Of a DNA stretch of 64,000 nucleotides, positions 8,527-16,883 are shown piece by piece. The stretch's first letter is position 1. Every line of letters starts with the position of its first letter. The position numbers were made by a program, and so were the translations under genes. The stretch is taken from positions 248,001 through 312,000 of the forward strand of contig NZ_JADWYR010000003.1 in assembly GCF_015831355.1 (NCBI RefSeq). Direction: 5' to 3'. This DNA is from Panacibacter microcysteis. GTDB lineage: Bacteria; Bacteroidota; Bacteroidia; Chitinophagales; Chitinophagaceae. The notes under the pieces are model-generated. The model was not told the origin of the DNA. It did not search any database and was given only the letters and a program-made list of their open reading frames with translations.

Positions 8527-9603
8527 ATGAAACTATTAATTATACCAGTCATGCTAATGGTAATTACAGCATGCAACCACGCAAAGCCGGAAGCTGTACC
8601 GGGTGCAGCATTTGTATTAACTGATACCATGCTTGCAAAAACGGTTTTTGCCAGGGCAACTTCAGATACAGTAACAACCGAACTGAAATTATACGGCAAG
8701 ATCGCCGCAGATAATAACAGGCTCTCACAGGTATATCCTGTTGTTGGTGGCAATGTAATCCAGGTAAATGCCGAACTGGGAGATTTTGTAAAACAGGGAC
8801 AAACGCTTGCCGTAATCCGCAGCAGCGAAGTGGCAGGCTATGAGAACGAAAGGTTAGATGCCAACAGCGATGTGGCGCTGGCTGAGAAAAACCTGCAGGT
8901 AGCAAAAGACCTTTTTGCAGGTAAACTCAATTCAGAGAAAGATGTGGTGGCAGCAGAGAAAGAACTGGAAAAGTCAAAGGCCGAACAACAGCGCATCAAC
9001 GAAGTGTATAACATTTATCATTTAAAGCCTGGTGCATTGTACAATGTTACGGCGCCCATCAGTGGGTTTGTAATCAATAAAAATATTACACCAAACGAAC
9101 TTATTACCAGCGGCAACATCAGCAATCTTTTTTCTATAGCGCAGATCAATGAAGTGTGGGTGCTGGCCAATGTTAACGAATCAGATATTGCGTCTATACA
9201 ACAGGGTATGAGTGCAACTGTGAAAACCATCAGCTATCCTGACCGTGTGTTCAAAGGAAAGGTTGACCGCATATTCAACATACTCGATCCTGATACAAAA
9301 GCCATGACGGTGCGTATACGTATTGCAAATGATGACCTGGCACTAAAACCTGAAATGAGTGCAACGGTGTCTTTACAGTTCAATGAAAACAGGAAGATGA
9401 TTGCGGTGCCTTCTGCCGCCATCATATTTGATAAAAGCAAAAACTGGGTAATGGTTTACAAAGACCGCAGCCACATTGAAACGAGACAGGTAGAGATATA
9501 CAAACAGGTTGGCGATACTGTTTACATATCAACCGGCATTGCAGAAGGAGAGCAGGTAGTTACACAAAACCAGTTGCTCATGTACGATGCGTTAAATGAT
9601 TAA
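8527..9603 (+). CDS. RND efflux periplasmic adaptor, CusB/HlyD-like lipoprotein
   Basis: 358 residues. The signal peptide ends in a probable lipobox, VITAC (Cys16). A barrel-sandwich (lipoyl-like) segment, VGGNVIQVNAELGDFVKQGQ, starts at about residue 75; a coiled-coil hairpin follows at about 105-160, then the second half-barrel, a beta-barrel and a membrane-proximal domain. It links the TolC-like channel to the RND pump. It is separated from the pump gene by 240 bp containing a composite repeat, unusual spacing for this operon type. Confidence 0.9.
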   Translation: MKLLIIPVMLMVITACNHAKPEAVPGAAFVLTDTMLAKTVFARATSDTVTTELKLYGKIAADNNRLSQVYPVVGGNVIQVNAELGDFVKQGQTLAVIRSSEVAGYENERLDANSDVALAEKNLQVAKDLFAGKLNSEKDVVAAEKELEKSKAEQQRINEVYNIYHLKPGALYNVTAPISGFVINKNITPNELITSGNISNLFSIAQINEVWVLANVNESDIASIQQGMSATVKTISYPDRVFKGKVDRIFNILDPDTKAMTVRIRIANDDLALKPEMSATVSLQFNENRKMIAVPSAAIIFDKSKNWVMVYKDRSHIETRQVEIYKQVGDTVYISTGIAEGEQVVTQNQLLMYDALND

Positions 9604-9636
9604 CACACGTTGCAGGTACACAACAATTATGATGAA

Positions 9637-9829
9637 CCAGGCTGCAGTACAGGCATGAGGCTTTTGTTGCGTCGCACTCTTCAGCGCTTTACACGCTGTT
9701 CGGCAACGGCTACAGTCCGGTGGTGTTGTTAGCATCGGCGCCTTTATGCGAAAACGTATCGTTGTCGCCCATAGCCCTGCAGTACAAGTGAGTGACACAA
9801 CAGGCGATGCCATTAGTGCTGCAGCCGGT
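9637..9829. repeat. Composite inverted pair of dispersed repeats (copies 3 and 4) inside the efflux operon
   Basis: The left copy runs plus-wise: CCAGGCTGCAGTACAGGCAT, then core GTTGCGTCGCACTCTT at 9666-9681, which breaks off into CAGCGCTTTACAC. The right copy runs minus-wise: core at 9782-9801, then AACAGGCGATGCCA and GCTGCAGCCGG, ending 15 bp before the pump's ATG. The ends are imperfect inverted repeats of about 45 bp around a roughly 95-bp centre, a MITE-like shape of about 193 bp. Confidence 0.85.
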
Positions 9830-9843
9830 ACAAAAAAAATAAT

Positions 9844-12800
9844 ATGAACAAGTTTATCAGAAATATCATTGCCTTCTCACTGAAGAATAAATTCTTTACA
9901 TTCTTCTGGGTGGCTATCATCATTATTGCCGGTGTTTTCAGTTTTGTGAAAATACCCATAGAAGCTTTTCCTGATGTTACCAATACGCAGATCATCATCG
10001 TAACACAATGGAACGGCAGAAGCGCCGAAGAAGTAGAGCGGTTTGTAACCACACCCATAGAAGTGGCTATGAACAGCGTACAAAGAAAGACAAACGTACG
10101 CTCTACCACTATGTTTGGGCTAAGCGTTATCAAGATCATTTTTGAAGATGATGTAGACGATTTTTTTGCGCGGCAGCAGGTAAATAACCTGTTGCACAAC
10201 GTGCAGCTACCCGATGATGTAACGCCGGATGTGCAGCCGCCATACGGCCCCACCGGCGAAATATTCCGCTATACATTGCAAAGCAGCAAGCGGGATACGA
10301 GAGACCTGCTTACCATTCAAAACTGGGTTGTGGACAGGCAACTGCGCAGTGTGCCGGGCGTTGCAGACATCAATGCATTTGGCGGGCAGGAAAAGATCTA
10401 TGAAGTAAGTGTTGACCCAGTGCGGTTACAGAAGTTCAACCTTACACCGCTGGAGTTATATGAAAAAGTATCGCACAGTAACCTGAATGTTGGCGGTGAT
10501 GTAATTGAGAAAAACGGGCAGGCTTATGTGGTGCGTGGGTTGGGTTTATTATCATCTGTGGAAGATATTGAAAACACCATTGTAGACAATGAAAACGGCA
10601 ACCCTGTACTGGTAAAGAACGTGGCAACTGTAAAAGAAGCAAGTGCGCCAAGAGTAGGACAGGCAGGCCTGGATAACAACGATGATGTGGTAGAAGGAAT
10701 AGTGGTAATGCGCAAGGGTGAGAATCCTTCCATCGTGTTGCAGGCGTTAAAAGAAAAGATCAATGAGCTGAACACGAAAGTATTGCCTGCCGATGTAAAG
10801 ATGGTTACTTTTTATGACCGTGATAACCTGATGAGTTATTGCACGGAAACAGTGATGCACAACCTTGCAGAAGGCATTATACTCGTTACGGTAATTGTGT
10901 TTTTGTTTATGGCAGACTGGCGTACAACAGTGATTGTTTCCATCATTATTCCACTGGCATTGTTGTTTGCATTTTTATGTCTTAAGCTGAAAGGCATGAG
11001 CGCCAACCTGCTTTCCCTTGGTGCAGTCGATTTTGGTATCATCATAGATGGCGCGGTTGTAATGGTGGAAGGATTGTTTGTGGCACTGGATCATGTGGCG
11101 CATCAGCGTGGTATGGATAAATTCAACAAGCTGGCCAAAATGGGCATCATCAAAAAGACGGGTACTGAAATGGGCAAGGCAGTCTTCTTTTCAAAAGCGA
11201 TTATCATTACTGCGTTACTACCCATTTTTTCTTTTGAGAAAGTAGAAGGAAAGATGTTTTCCCCACTGGCGTGGACCCTTGGTTTTGCTTTGATCGGCGC
11301 ATTGCTGTTTACACTCACGTTGGTGCCGGTACTATCTTCCCTGTTGTTGAAAAAGAATGTCCGCGAGAAGAATAACCGCTTTGTCAATTTTATCAACAGG
11401 ATGGTGGAGAATGGCTTTGGGTGGTGCTTCGGGCACCGGCGGTTGAGCCTTGCTGCTGCGTTTTGTTTACTTGGTGTTACGCTGTTTTCTATAAAATGGC
11501 TCGGCTCAGAATTCTTGCCGCAGTTAAATGAATGTGCATTATGGGTAGAGGCAAAAATGCCGATGAGCAGTTCATTAAATGAAACAGTAAAGATGGTCAG
11601 CATCTTCCGCAAAGACCTCATGAGTTTCCCCGAAGTGAATGGCGTGCTTTCGCAAACCGGCCGCAGCAATGATGGCACTGACCCAAGCGGTTTTTATTAT
11701 GTGCAGATGCAGGTGAACCTGAAACCTAAAAGTGAATGGAAGCGAAAAATAAGCTATGATGAGCTGGTGGAAGAAATGGATAAGAAACTTAAAAACTACC
11801 AGGGTATTGGTTATAACTATTCCCAACCCATTATTGATAATGTGGCCGAAGCCGTAGCTGGTATGAACGCCAATAATGCGGTAAAGATTTTTGGCGATGA
11901 CCTCAACACGTTAGACAGGATTGCCAACGAAGTGCAGCAACAGATTGCAACCGTGCAGGGCGTGAAAGATGTGGGCATTCTCAGGAATATAGGCCAGCCC
12001 GAAATAAGCGTGGAACTGGATGAAGAAAAGATGGCGATCTACGGCGTAAACAAGGCCGATGCACAGGCCGTTATCGAAATGGCGATCGGTGGCAAAACAG
12101 CAACGGAAAAATTTGAAGGCGAGAAAAAATTTGATATACGCATACGCTACCAGCAGGATTACCGGAAAGATGAAAATGACTTTGGTAACATACTTGTACC
12201 AACACTGCGTGGTGAGAAAATTCCTTTGAAAGAGATAGCTGCCATACGTAAGCAGACTGGCCCGGCCTTTATCTACCGCGATAATTCCAAGCGGTTTATA
12301 GGTGTAAAATTTACTGTAAGAGAAAGAGACCTTGGCAGTACAGTGGCCGAAGCACAGGACAAAGTGTTTAAAAATGTAAAGCTGCCACCGGGTTACAGTG
12401 TAGGCTGGGCCGGCGAATTTGAAAACCAGGTAAGGGCCGGTAAAAGACTGGGGCAGGTAGTGCCTGTTAGCCTGGTGGCAATTTTCATTTTATTGTTCAT
12501 CATGTTTGGCAATATAAAAGATGCATTGCTGGTGCTGGTAAATGTGCCCTTCGCACTTATAGGCGGTATACTTGCCTTGCATATTACCGGTATGAACTTC
12601 GGTATTTCTGCCGGTGTGGGGTTCATCGCATTGTTTGGCATTTGTGTGCAAAATGGAGTGATACTTATTTCCGAATTCAACAAAAAACTAAAGCAAAAAC
12701 TTACACTTGAAAAAGCGATACTGGAAGGTGTGAAGGCAAGAACAAGACCCGTGGTAATGACAGCGATGATGGCTGCACTCGGTTTGCTGCCCGCGGCACT

Positions 12801-12951
12801 TTCTACAGGTATCGGTTCAGAATCGCAAAAGCCTTTGGCTATTGTAATCATTGGCGGGCTGGTTACAGCAAGTGTGCTTACACTGCTGATCTTCCCCATC
12901 ATTTACTGGATATTCTATCGCAGAACATTCAGGCATCATGCGCAGGTTTGA
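9844..12951 (+). CDS. CusA/CzcA family heavy-metal RND efflux pump
   Basis: 1035 residues, the usual size. Helix 1 is followed by the porter region (SFVKIPIEAFPDVTNTQ). The proton-relay helix 4 shows GAVDFGIIIDGAVVMVEG at about 392-409, with the two Asp typical of the heavy-metal efflux branch, and there is a second porter/transmembrane half. It should pump a divalent or monovalent metal cation out through the TolC-like protein; the metal cannot be fixed from sequence. A hairpin terminator at 12969-12992 ends the operon. Confidence 0.93.
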   Translation: MNKFIRNIIAFSLKNKFFTFFWVAIIIIAGVFSFVKIPIEAFPDVTNTQIIIVTQWNGRSAEEVERFVTTPIEVAMNSVQRKTNVRSTTMFGLSVIKIIFEDDVDDFFARQQVNNLLHNVQLPDDVTPDVQPPYGPTGEIFRYTLQSSKRDTRDLLTIQNWVVDRQLRSVPGVADINAFGGQEKIYEVSVDPVRLQKFNLTPLELYEKVSHSNLNVGGDVIEKNGQAYVVRGLGLLSSVEDIENTIVDNENGNPVLVKNVATVKEASAPRVGQAGLDNNDDVVEGIVVMRKGENPSIVLQALKEKINELNTKVLPADVKMVTFYDRDNLMSYCTETVMHNLAEGIILVTVIVFLFMADWRTTVIVSIIIPLALLFAFLCLKLKGMSANLLSLGAVDFGIIIDGAVVMVEGLFVALDHVAHQRGMDKFNKLAKMGIIKKTGTEMGKAVFFSKAIIITALLPIFSFEKVEGKMFSPLAWTLGFALIGALLFTLTLVPVLSSLLLKKNVREKNNRFVNFINRMVENGFGWCFGHRRLSLAAAFCLLGVTLFSIKWLGSEFLPQLNECALWVEAKMPMSSSLNETVKMVSIFRKDLMSFPEVNGVLSQTGRSNDGTDPSGFYYVQMQVNLKPKSEWKRKISYDELVEEMDKKLKNYQGIGYNYSQPIIDNVAEAVAGMNANNAVKIFGDDLNTLDRIANEVQQQIATVQGVKDVGILRNIGQPEISVELDEEKMAIYGVNKADAQAVIEMAIGGKTATEKFEGEKKFDIRIRYQQDYRKDENDFGNILVPTLRGEKIPLKEIAAIRKQTGPAFIYRDNSKRFIGVKFTVRERDLGSTVAEAQDKVFKNVKLPPGYSVGWAGEFENQVRAGKRLGQVVPVSLVAIFILLFIMFGNIKDALLVLVNVPFALIGGILALHITGMNFGISAGVGFIALFGICVQNGVILISEFNKKLKQKLTLEKAILEGVKARTRPVVMTAMMAALGLLPAALSTGIGSESQKPLAIVIIGGLVTASVLTLLIFPIIYWIFYRRTFRHHAQV

Positions 12952-12968
12952 GTTTGATATATGCATAC

Positions 12969-12992
12969 AACCCGCTGTGTCTACAGCGGGTT
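12969..12992 (+). terminator. Hairpin terminator of the metal efflux operon
   Basis: AACCCGCTGT (12969-12978), loop GTCT, ACAGCGGGTT (12983-12992), followed by ATTTAG. The 10-bp stem is perfect and sits 18 bp after the pump stop codon. Confidence 0.75.
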
Positions 12993-13070
12993 ATTTAGAT
13001 GTTGTAATGAACAGGTGCCGCAACAAATGTTCATTAGTGTAGCGCTGCGGCAGGTGAATAATTCACGGCG

Positions 13071-13097
13071 TTTTTCGCGCTTTAACCATTATCTTCG
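13071..13097 (+). promoter_or_regulatory. Candidate Bacteroidota-type promoter of fbaA
   Basis: TATCTTCG (13090-13097) resembles the -7 element TAnnTTTG with one change, and a T-rich TTTTTCG at 13071 lies near the expected -33 distance. It is 38 bp ahead of the start codon. Confidence 0.4.
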
Positions 13098-13135
13098 CTA
13101 CCCCAAATAATTCTATTAACAAAAAGTAAAAAAGC

Positions 13136-14209
13136 ATGGCTAAATATTCAGCCGGTGTTTTGTTCGGCGATGAATTACAGGCATTATACGACGATGCCAG
13201 GAACAACAAATTCGCACTTCCGGCGGTAAATGTTATCGGTACAGATTCTGTAAATGCTGTACTCGAAACAGCAGCAAAAGTTCAGTCCCCGGTTATTATC
13301 CAGTTTAGTAATGGCGGCGCCCAGTTTGTAGCTGGTAAAGGCATGCCTAACGATAAATTGCAGGCAAACATTATCGGTGCCATCAGCGGTGCAATGCATG
13401 TGCACAACGTAGCATCGTATTATGGTGTACCAGTAGTGTTGCATACAGACCACGCAGCAAAAAAATGGCTGCCATGGATCGATGCTTTGCTGAAAGCAGG
13501 TGAAGATTACAAAGCCAAAAATGGCCGCCCTTTATACAGCTCTCACATGCTCGATCTTAGTGAAGAACCATTGCATGAAAACATCGAGATCTCTTTCGAG
13601 TTTTTCAAACGCATGGAGAAACTTGGTATGAGCATAGAGATAGAACTTGGTGTAACCGGTGGTGAAGAAGACGGTGTTGATAATTCGGATGTGGAGAATT
13701 CAAAATTGTATACACAACCTTCAGAAGTTGCACAGGCTTATGATGCATTGATAAAAGTAAGCCCGAGGTTTACAGTGGCTGCTTCTTTTGGTAATGTGCA
13801 TGGCGTGTACAGCCCCGGTAATGTTGAGCTGCGCCCGTCTATTTTGAAAAACAGCCAGGAGTTCATTGCAGAAAAACTGGGCCTGCCTGCAGGCAGCAAA
13901 CCGGTATATTTTGTGTTCCATGGCGGTAGCGGTTCTCCAAAACACCAGATCAACGAAACACTGGATTATGGTGTGATCAAAATGAACATCGATACCGATA
14001 TGCAATGGGCATTCTGGGAAGGTGTACTGGGCTACTACAAAAAGAATGAAGCATACCTGCAGGGCCAGTTAGGCAATCCTGAAGGTGCTGAAAAACCAAA
14101 CAAGAAATATTACGACCCACGCGTTTGGTTAAGAAAAGGCCAGGATAATTTTGTAAAACGTTTGGAAGAAGCATTTACAGATCTTAACTGTATCGGCAGA
14201 AACCAATAA
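13136..14209 (+). CDS. fbaA: Class II fructose-bisphosphate aldolase
   Basis: 357 residues, matching the class IIA (E. coli FbaA) type rather than the shorter class IIB. Markers are FALPAVNVIGTDSVNAVLE near the N-terminus, VVLHTDHAAKKW with zinc and catalytic residues, DLSEEP, GGEEDGV and VFHGGSGSPK. It catalyses reversible cleavage of fructose 1,6-bisphosphate in glycolysis and gluconeogenesis. It is monocistronic, with its own candidate promoter and a strong terminator. Confidence 0.96.
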   Translation: MAKYSAGVLFGDELQALYDDARNNKFALPAVNVIGTDSVNAVLETAAKVQSPVIIQFSNGGAQFVAGKGMPNDKLQANIIGAISGAMHVHNVASYYGVPVVLHTDHAAKKWLPWIDALLKAGEDYKAKNGRPLYSSHMLDLSEEPLHENIEISFEFFKRMEKLGMSIEIELGVTGGEEDGVDNSDVENSKLYTQPSEVAQAYDALIKVSPRFTVAASFGNVHGVYSPGNVELRPSILKNSQEFIAEKLGLPAGSKPVYFVFHGGSGSPKHQINETLDYGVIKMNIDTDMQWAFWEGVLGYYKKNEAYLQGQLGNPEGAEKPNKKYYDPRVWLRKGQDNFVKRLEEAFTDLNCIGRNQ

Positions 14210-14233
14210 CGATATTGAAAGCTTACTGAAAAG

Positions 14234-14260
14234 GAGAGAGGCAATGCTTCTCTCTTTTTT
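14234..14260 (+). terminator. Rho-independent terminator of fbaA
   Basis: GAGAGAGGC (14234-14242), loop AAT, GCTTCTCTC (14246-14254) with one G-T pair, then TTTTTT (14255-14260), 24 bp after the stop codon. Confidence 0.85.
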
Positions 14261-14268
14261 ATGTACTT

Positions 14269-14510
14269 AGCTGCATTGCTACTATTAAGCTTAGGTTGTG
14301 TCACTCACTTCAGCGGTTAGTACATTGGTGAGCAAGAGACACAGCCCGGTGCATTGTATACATACCTGCCTTAAAGCCGGGCGCCGAAATATATTTTCTT
14401 ACAAGTGAAAGAGGGTTGTTACAACAAAGGAAGACTGTACAACTGTTGCCATGAAAAACTGCAGTACAAGTGAGTGACACAAGGGACGATGCCATGAAAA
14501 ACTGCGGCTG
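14269..14510. repeat. Composite inverted pair of dispersed repeats (copies 5 and 6)
   Basis: The left copy: AGCTGCATTGCTACTATTAA, core GTTGTGTCACTCACTT at 14295-14310, then CAGCGGTTAGTAC, the same break-off as in copy 3. The right copy, inverted: core 14464-14483, flanked on both sides by GCCATGAAAAACTGC (14448-14462 and 14491-14505). This fills most of the 418-bp convergent gap 14210-14627; nothing coding is visible in the rest. Confidence 0.85.
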
Positions 14511-14627
14511 AAACAACAATAGGTAAGCATTCAGTGCAACTGAAAGCCAACGCTGAAGCCAAAACCAGTGAAAATTTTTGTGCGGGTTTGAATGCATGAT
14601 TACAGGCGCATTCATTGGTATGAAACC

Positions 14628-15461
14628 TTAGCCCTCCACCAGTTCACCCACAGCCATGTTTAAAAAATTTGGCAGTACATGATTGTACGTAAACATGATC
14701 TTGCGCGGATCGCTCAGTTGCTCTATCATGTTGCTCCACTTGGGTTCTCCGTGGTTGTTTATAACGGTTTGCTTTTTGTCTTCGCGCTGCAGGTACATGC
14801 TCATGCCAATTGCATCAGCCTCGGGATGAAATTGTGTGCCCACAAAATAATCATTGAAACGAACCGCCATGATAGCCCGTTCATACGGTACATGTGGTCT
14901 TTCTTTTTCAATTGCCAGTATTGCGCCGCCAAGTTCTTTTAAACGGGAATGATTGGGTTCAATAACCTGGAAATCCCGGCTGTCAACCGCGTAAAAAGGG
15001 TCACGTAAGCCATTGAAAACTGCTTCGCGTTTGCCGGCCTGTGTCATATGCACCGGGAATACACCAAAGGATGTTGATTTGCGCTGGCAAACCGTGGCAA
15101 TATTATAATGGCGGCAGGCAAGCTGAAAGCTGTGGCATATGAAGAAAATATGTTTTTTTGGGTAATTAGACATGTTTTTGTTCCATTCATTAACCGCATC
15201 TATCCATTTGCAAAAAGCAGTGTCCCACTCCTGGCCAACACTTGTAAGCGGAGAGCCTGGGCCGCCGCTTGATATATAAAGATCATAAGAAAGATCTGGT
15301 AATTGTTTCTGTACCCTTACATCAAACTCGTTATACTCTACCTGGTAATGATTGCTCTTTCCCCACCAGCCCAATATTTCACGAATACAGCGCATGCCCT
15401 GGTTAGGGTGCCCTTCATTCATGTCTAAAACCGCAATACGAACCTTCCTAGTTGTTTTCAT
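14628..15461 (-). CDS. Class I glutamine amidotransferase-like protein (GMP-synthase-like)
   Basis: About 277 residues from the ATG at 15459-15461; a TTG nine bases upstream is less likely. The fold of the class I glutaminase domain is clear: SSGGPGSPLT, a putative nucleophile Cys in FFICHSFQLA (residue 109 from this start), and FHPEADA with catalytic His and Glu near residues 212-214. The usual nucleophile elbow is GxCxG; here the Gly after Cys is Ser, with His between. There is no synthetase partner next to it, so the acceptor of ammonia, or whether it is a hydrolase at all, is unknown. Confidence 0.78.
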   Translation of the reverse strand: MKTTRKVRIAVLDMNEGHPNQGMRCIREILGWWGKSNHYQVEYNEFDVRVQKQLPDLSYDLYISSGGPGSPLTSVGQEWDTAFCKWIDAVNEWNKNMSNYPKKHIFFICHSFQLACRHYNIATVCQRKSTSFGVFPVHMTQAGKREAVFNGLRDPFYAVDSRDFQVIEPNHSRLKELGGAILAIEKERPHVPYERAIMAVRFNDYFVGTQFHPEADAIGMSMYLQREDKKQTVINNHGEPKWSNMIEQLSDPRKIMFTYNHVLPNFLNMAVGELVEG

Positions 15462-15514
15462 AAACGGCAAAAATAAAAAATTTCAGCCTTATGGTACTAA
15501 CACGTTGTACACAG

Positions 15515-16339
15515 TTAAGCATAAACCCGTTTGTTTTCAGGGTATTTTAACAGCAATGTGAGCAGCAGTGCACTGATTTCGTAATACGGTATGCGCATGA
15601 TGAAATGATCTGCAATAAGGAATACAATAACCAAAACGGCAAGCAAGCGATCGTACCTGGTGGTAAAAAACCCTACCACAAATGCAGCCTCGAGTAACGT
15701 GGCGCCAAGGTACAACAGGTATGATAGCGTTTTGTGCTGTATTAAAAACAGGTACACATTGGTAAGCCAGTAACCAGGTGATCCTGTAAGCAACTGGTTA
15801 TGCTGGTACAACAGGATGCCACTCATTTCAGAAGGGTTGAAAATACCACCCTGTGCAAGTTTCCATACGGCGGCTGAAGCAAAAAAGAACAGGAAGAAAT
15901 AGCGTAAGCCACGGAACAACAGTAAAAAAGTTTGCCTGTTTGAAGGAATAAAAACCACCGGAAAGAGCAACCATGCTATATAGCTTTCAATAGAGTTGAT
16001 GGGGTACAATGTATAACATTGAATGTACGCAAGATTGATCAGGAGCATTAATATTGCTGCTATGGGAGAAAGGCGGTGTTTTAATTTGTAAGTAAACAGG
16101 TAAATAAGCGGCATGCTGTAAAAAAGCGTATCCATCATTATAAATCCTGCCATATTGTTCAGGAGTAACTTATGTAAACCTGTTTGCATAAACAGCCAGG
16201 TAAAAACGTCCTGCCGGGTATAAAAGAAAGCAGGTTGCACCTGGAACAGGAGCATCCCGTTCAAGAGTTTATACAACATCAGCGCGTAAAAAATGATGTT
16301 GTACCAGCCAATTACTTTGTATTTAAAATCTTTGTTCAG
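15515..16339 (-). CDS. Multi-pass membrane protein, HTTM-like, probable CTG start
   Basis: The first ATG is at 16277-16279 and would give 254 residues, but the frame is open upstream and reads NKDFKYKVIGWYNIIFYAL directly into the first membrane helix. The only sensible upstream start is CTG (16337-16339), which overlaps the TGA of the preceding gene as CTGA, giving about 274 residues. There are roughly seven to eight hydrophobic helices and a conserved-looking WKLAQGGIFNPSEMSG loop; it vaguely resembles HTTM/vitamin-K-carboxylase-like membrane proteins. Function unknown. It pairs with the gene before it. Confidence 0.65.
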   Translation of the reverse strand: MNKDFKYKVIGWYNIIFYALMLYKLLNGMLLFQVQPAFFYTRQDVFTWLFMQTGLHKLLLNNMAGFIMMDTLFYSMPLIYLFTYKLKHRLSPIAAILMLLINLAYIQCYTLYPINSIESYIAWLLFPVVFIPSNRQTFLLLFRGLRYFFLFFFASAAVWKLAQGGIFNPSEMSGILLYQHNQLLTGSPGYWLTNVYLFLIQHKTLSYLLYLGATLLEAAFVVGFFTTRYDRLLAVLVIVFLIADHFIMRIPYYEISALLLTLLLKYPENKRVYA

Positions 16340-16824
16340 TGTGTTCGATTTTCTTTTGCCAGGTTCTGACCGTTAAAAACGTAGGGTGTAAATGCAATGC
16401 GAAATGAGTCTGTTTTTATGCCGGTTATAGCAGTAAGTCTTTTTGCATACCATTTTTTAAATGCCGCTTCTGTAAGGCTGTTAGTATATACTGACGAATC
16501 ATGCAGGCGCAGCATACGCCTGATGTCATTGTTCCAGTTGAGGCTATTCCATTGTTGCTGCATATAAAATTTTTCGGCTGGCAGTACGATATTGTCCCAT
16601 TCCTGCGACGAAAAATCTTTTGCGGCAAGGCGCCTGCCGTTTACGAAGATCTCTGTTACGGTGTAGTTTTTTTCAGGACTTATTACCGCCGAGTACATGC
16701 CATAGTGAAACAATGGTGTAAACACAACACCTCTTTTGTAGTTGATAAATAATTGCCCTGTTATGAATACAATGATCACCAGGAACCAAAACTTGCTTTG
16801 CCTGAATAATTGCTGCAGGTACAT
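16336..16824 (-). CDS. Single-pass membrane-anchored protein, partner of the downstream membrane protein
   Basis: About 162 residues from the ATG at 16822-16824. An N-terminal membrane helix (FWFLVIIVFITGQLF) is followed by an extracytoplasmic domain with no family I recognise (FHYGMYSAVISPEKNYTV, then WNNDIRRML). The open frame reaches to 16857, but those codons lie in a terminator hairpin. Its stop overlaps the likely CTG start of the next gene, so the two are almost certainly co-translated and may form a complex. Confidence 0.65.
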   Translation of the reverse strand: MYLQQLFRQSKFWFLVIIVFITGQLFINYKRGVVFTPLFHYGMYSAVISPEKNYTVTEIFVNGRRLAAKDFSSQEWDNIVLPAEKFYMQQQWNSLNWNNDIRRMLRLHDSSVYTNSLTEAAFKKWYAKRLTAITGIKTDSFRIAFTPYVFNGQNLAKENRTH

Positions 16825-16855
16825 AAAAAAAGTGTTGCGCCAAAGGGCGCAACAC
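16825..16855 (-). terminator. Rho-independent terminator after the M42 peptidase gene
   Basis: On the minus strand: GTGTTGCGCC, loop CTTT, GGCGCAACAC, then TTTTTTT, which runs straight into the ATG of the next gene. The stem is a perfect 10 bp (16832-16855 on the plus strand). Confidence 0.85.
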
Positions 16856-16883
16856 ATAGATACGATTTTTTTAGCAGTACATT

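Noticed and set aside
11103-11678. A 191-codon minus-strand reading frame inside the RND pump gene
   Set aside because: It is antisense to CzcA coding sequence and shows no family motifs.
14269-14510. A small CRISPR-like array suggested by repeats spaced 43 nt apart
   Set aside because: There are only two direct copies per site, the interval is itself a conserved core rather than a unique spacer, and no cas genes are present.
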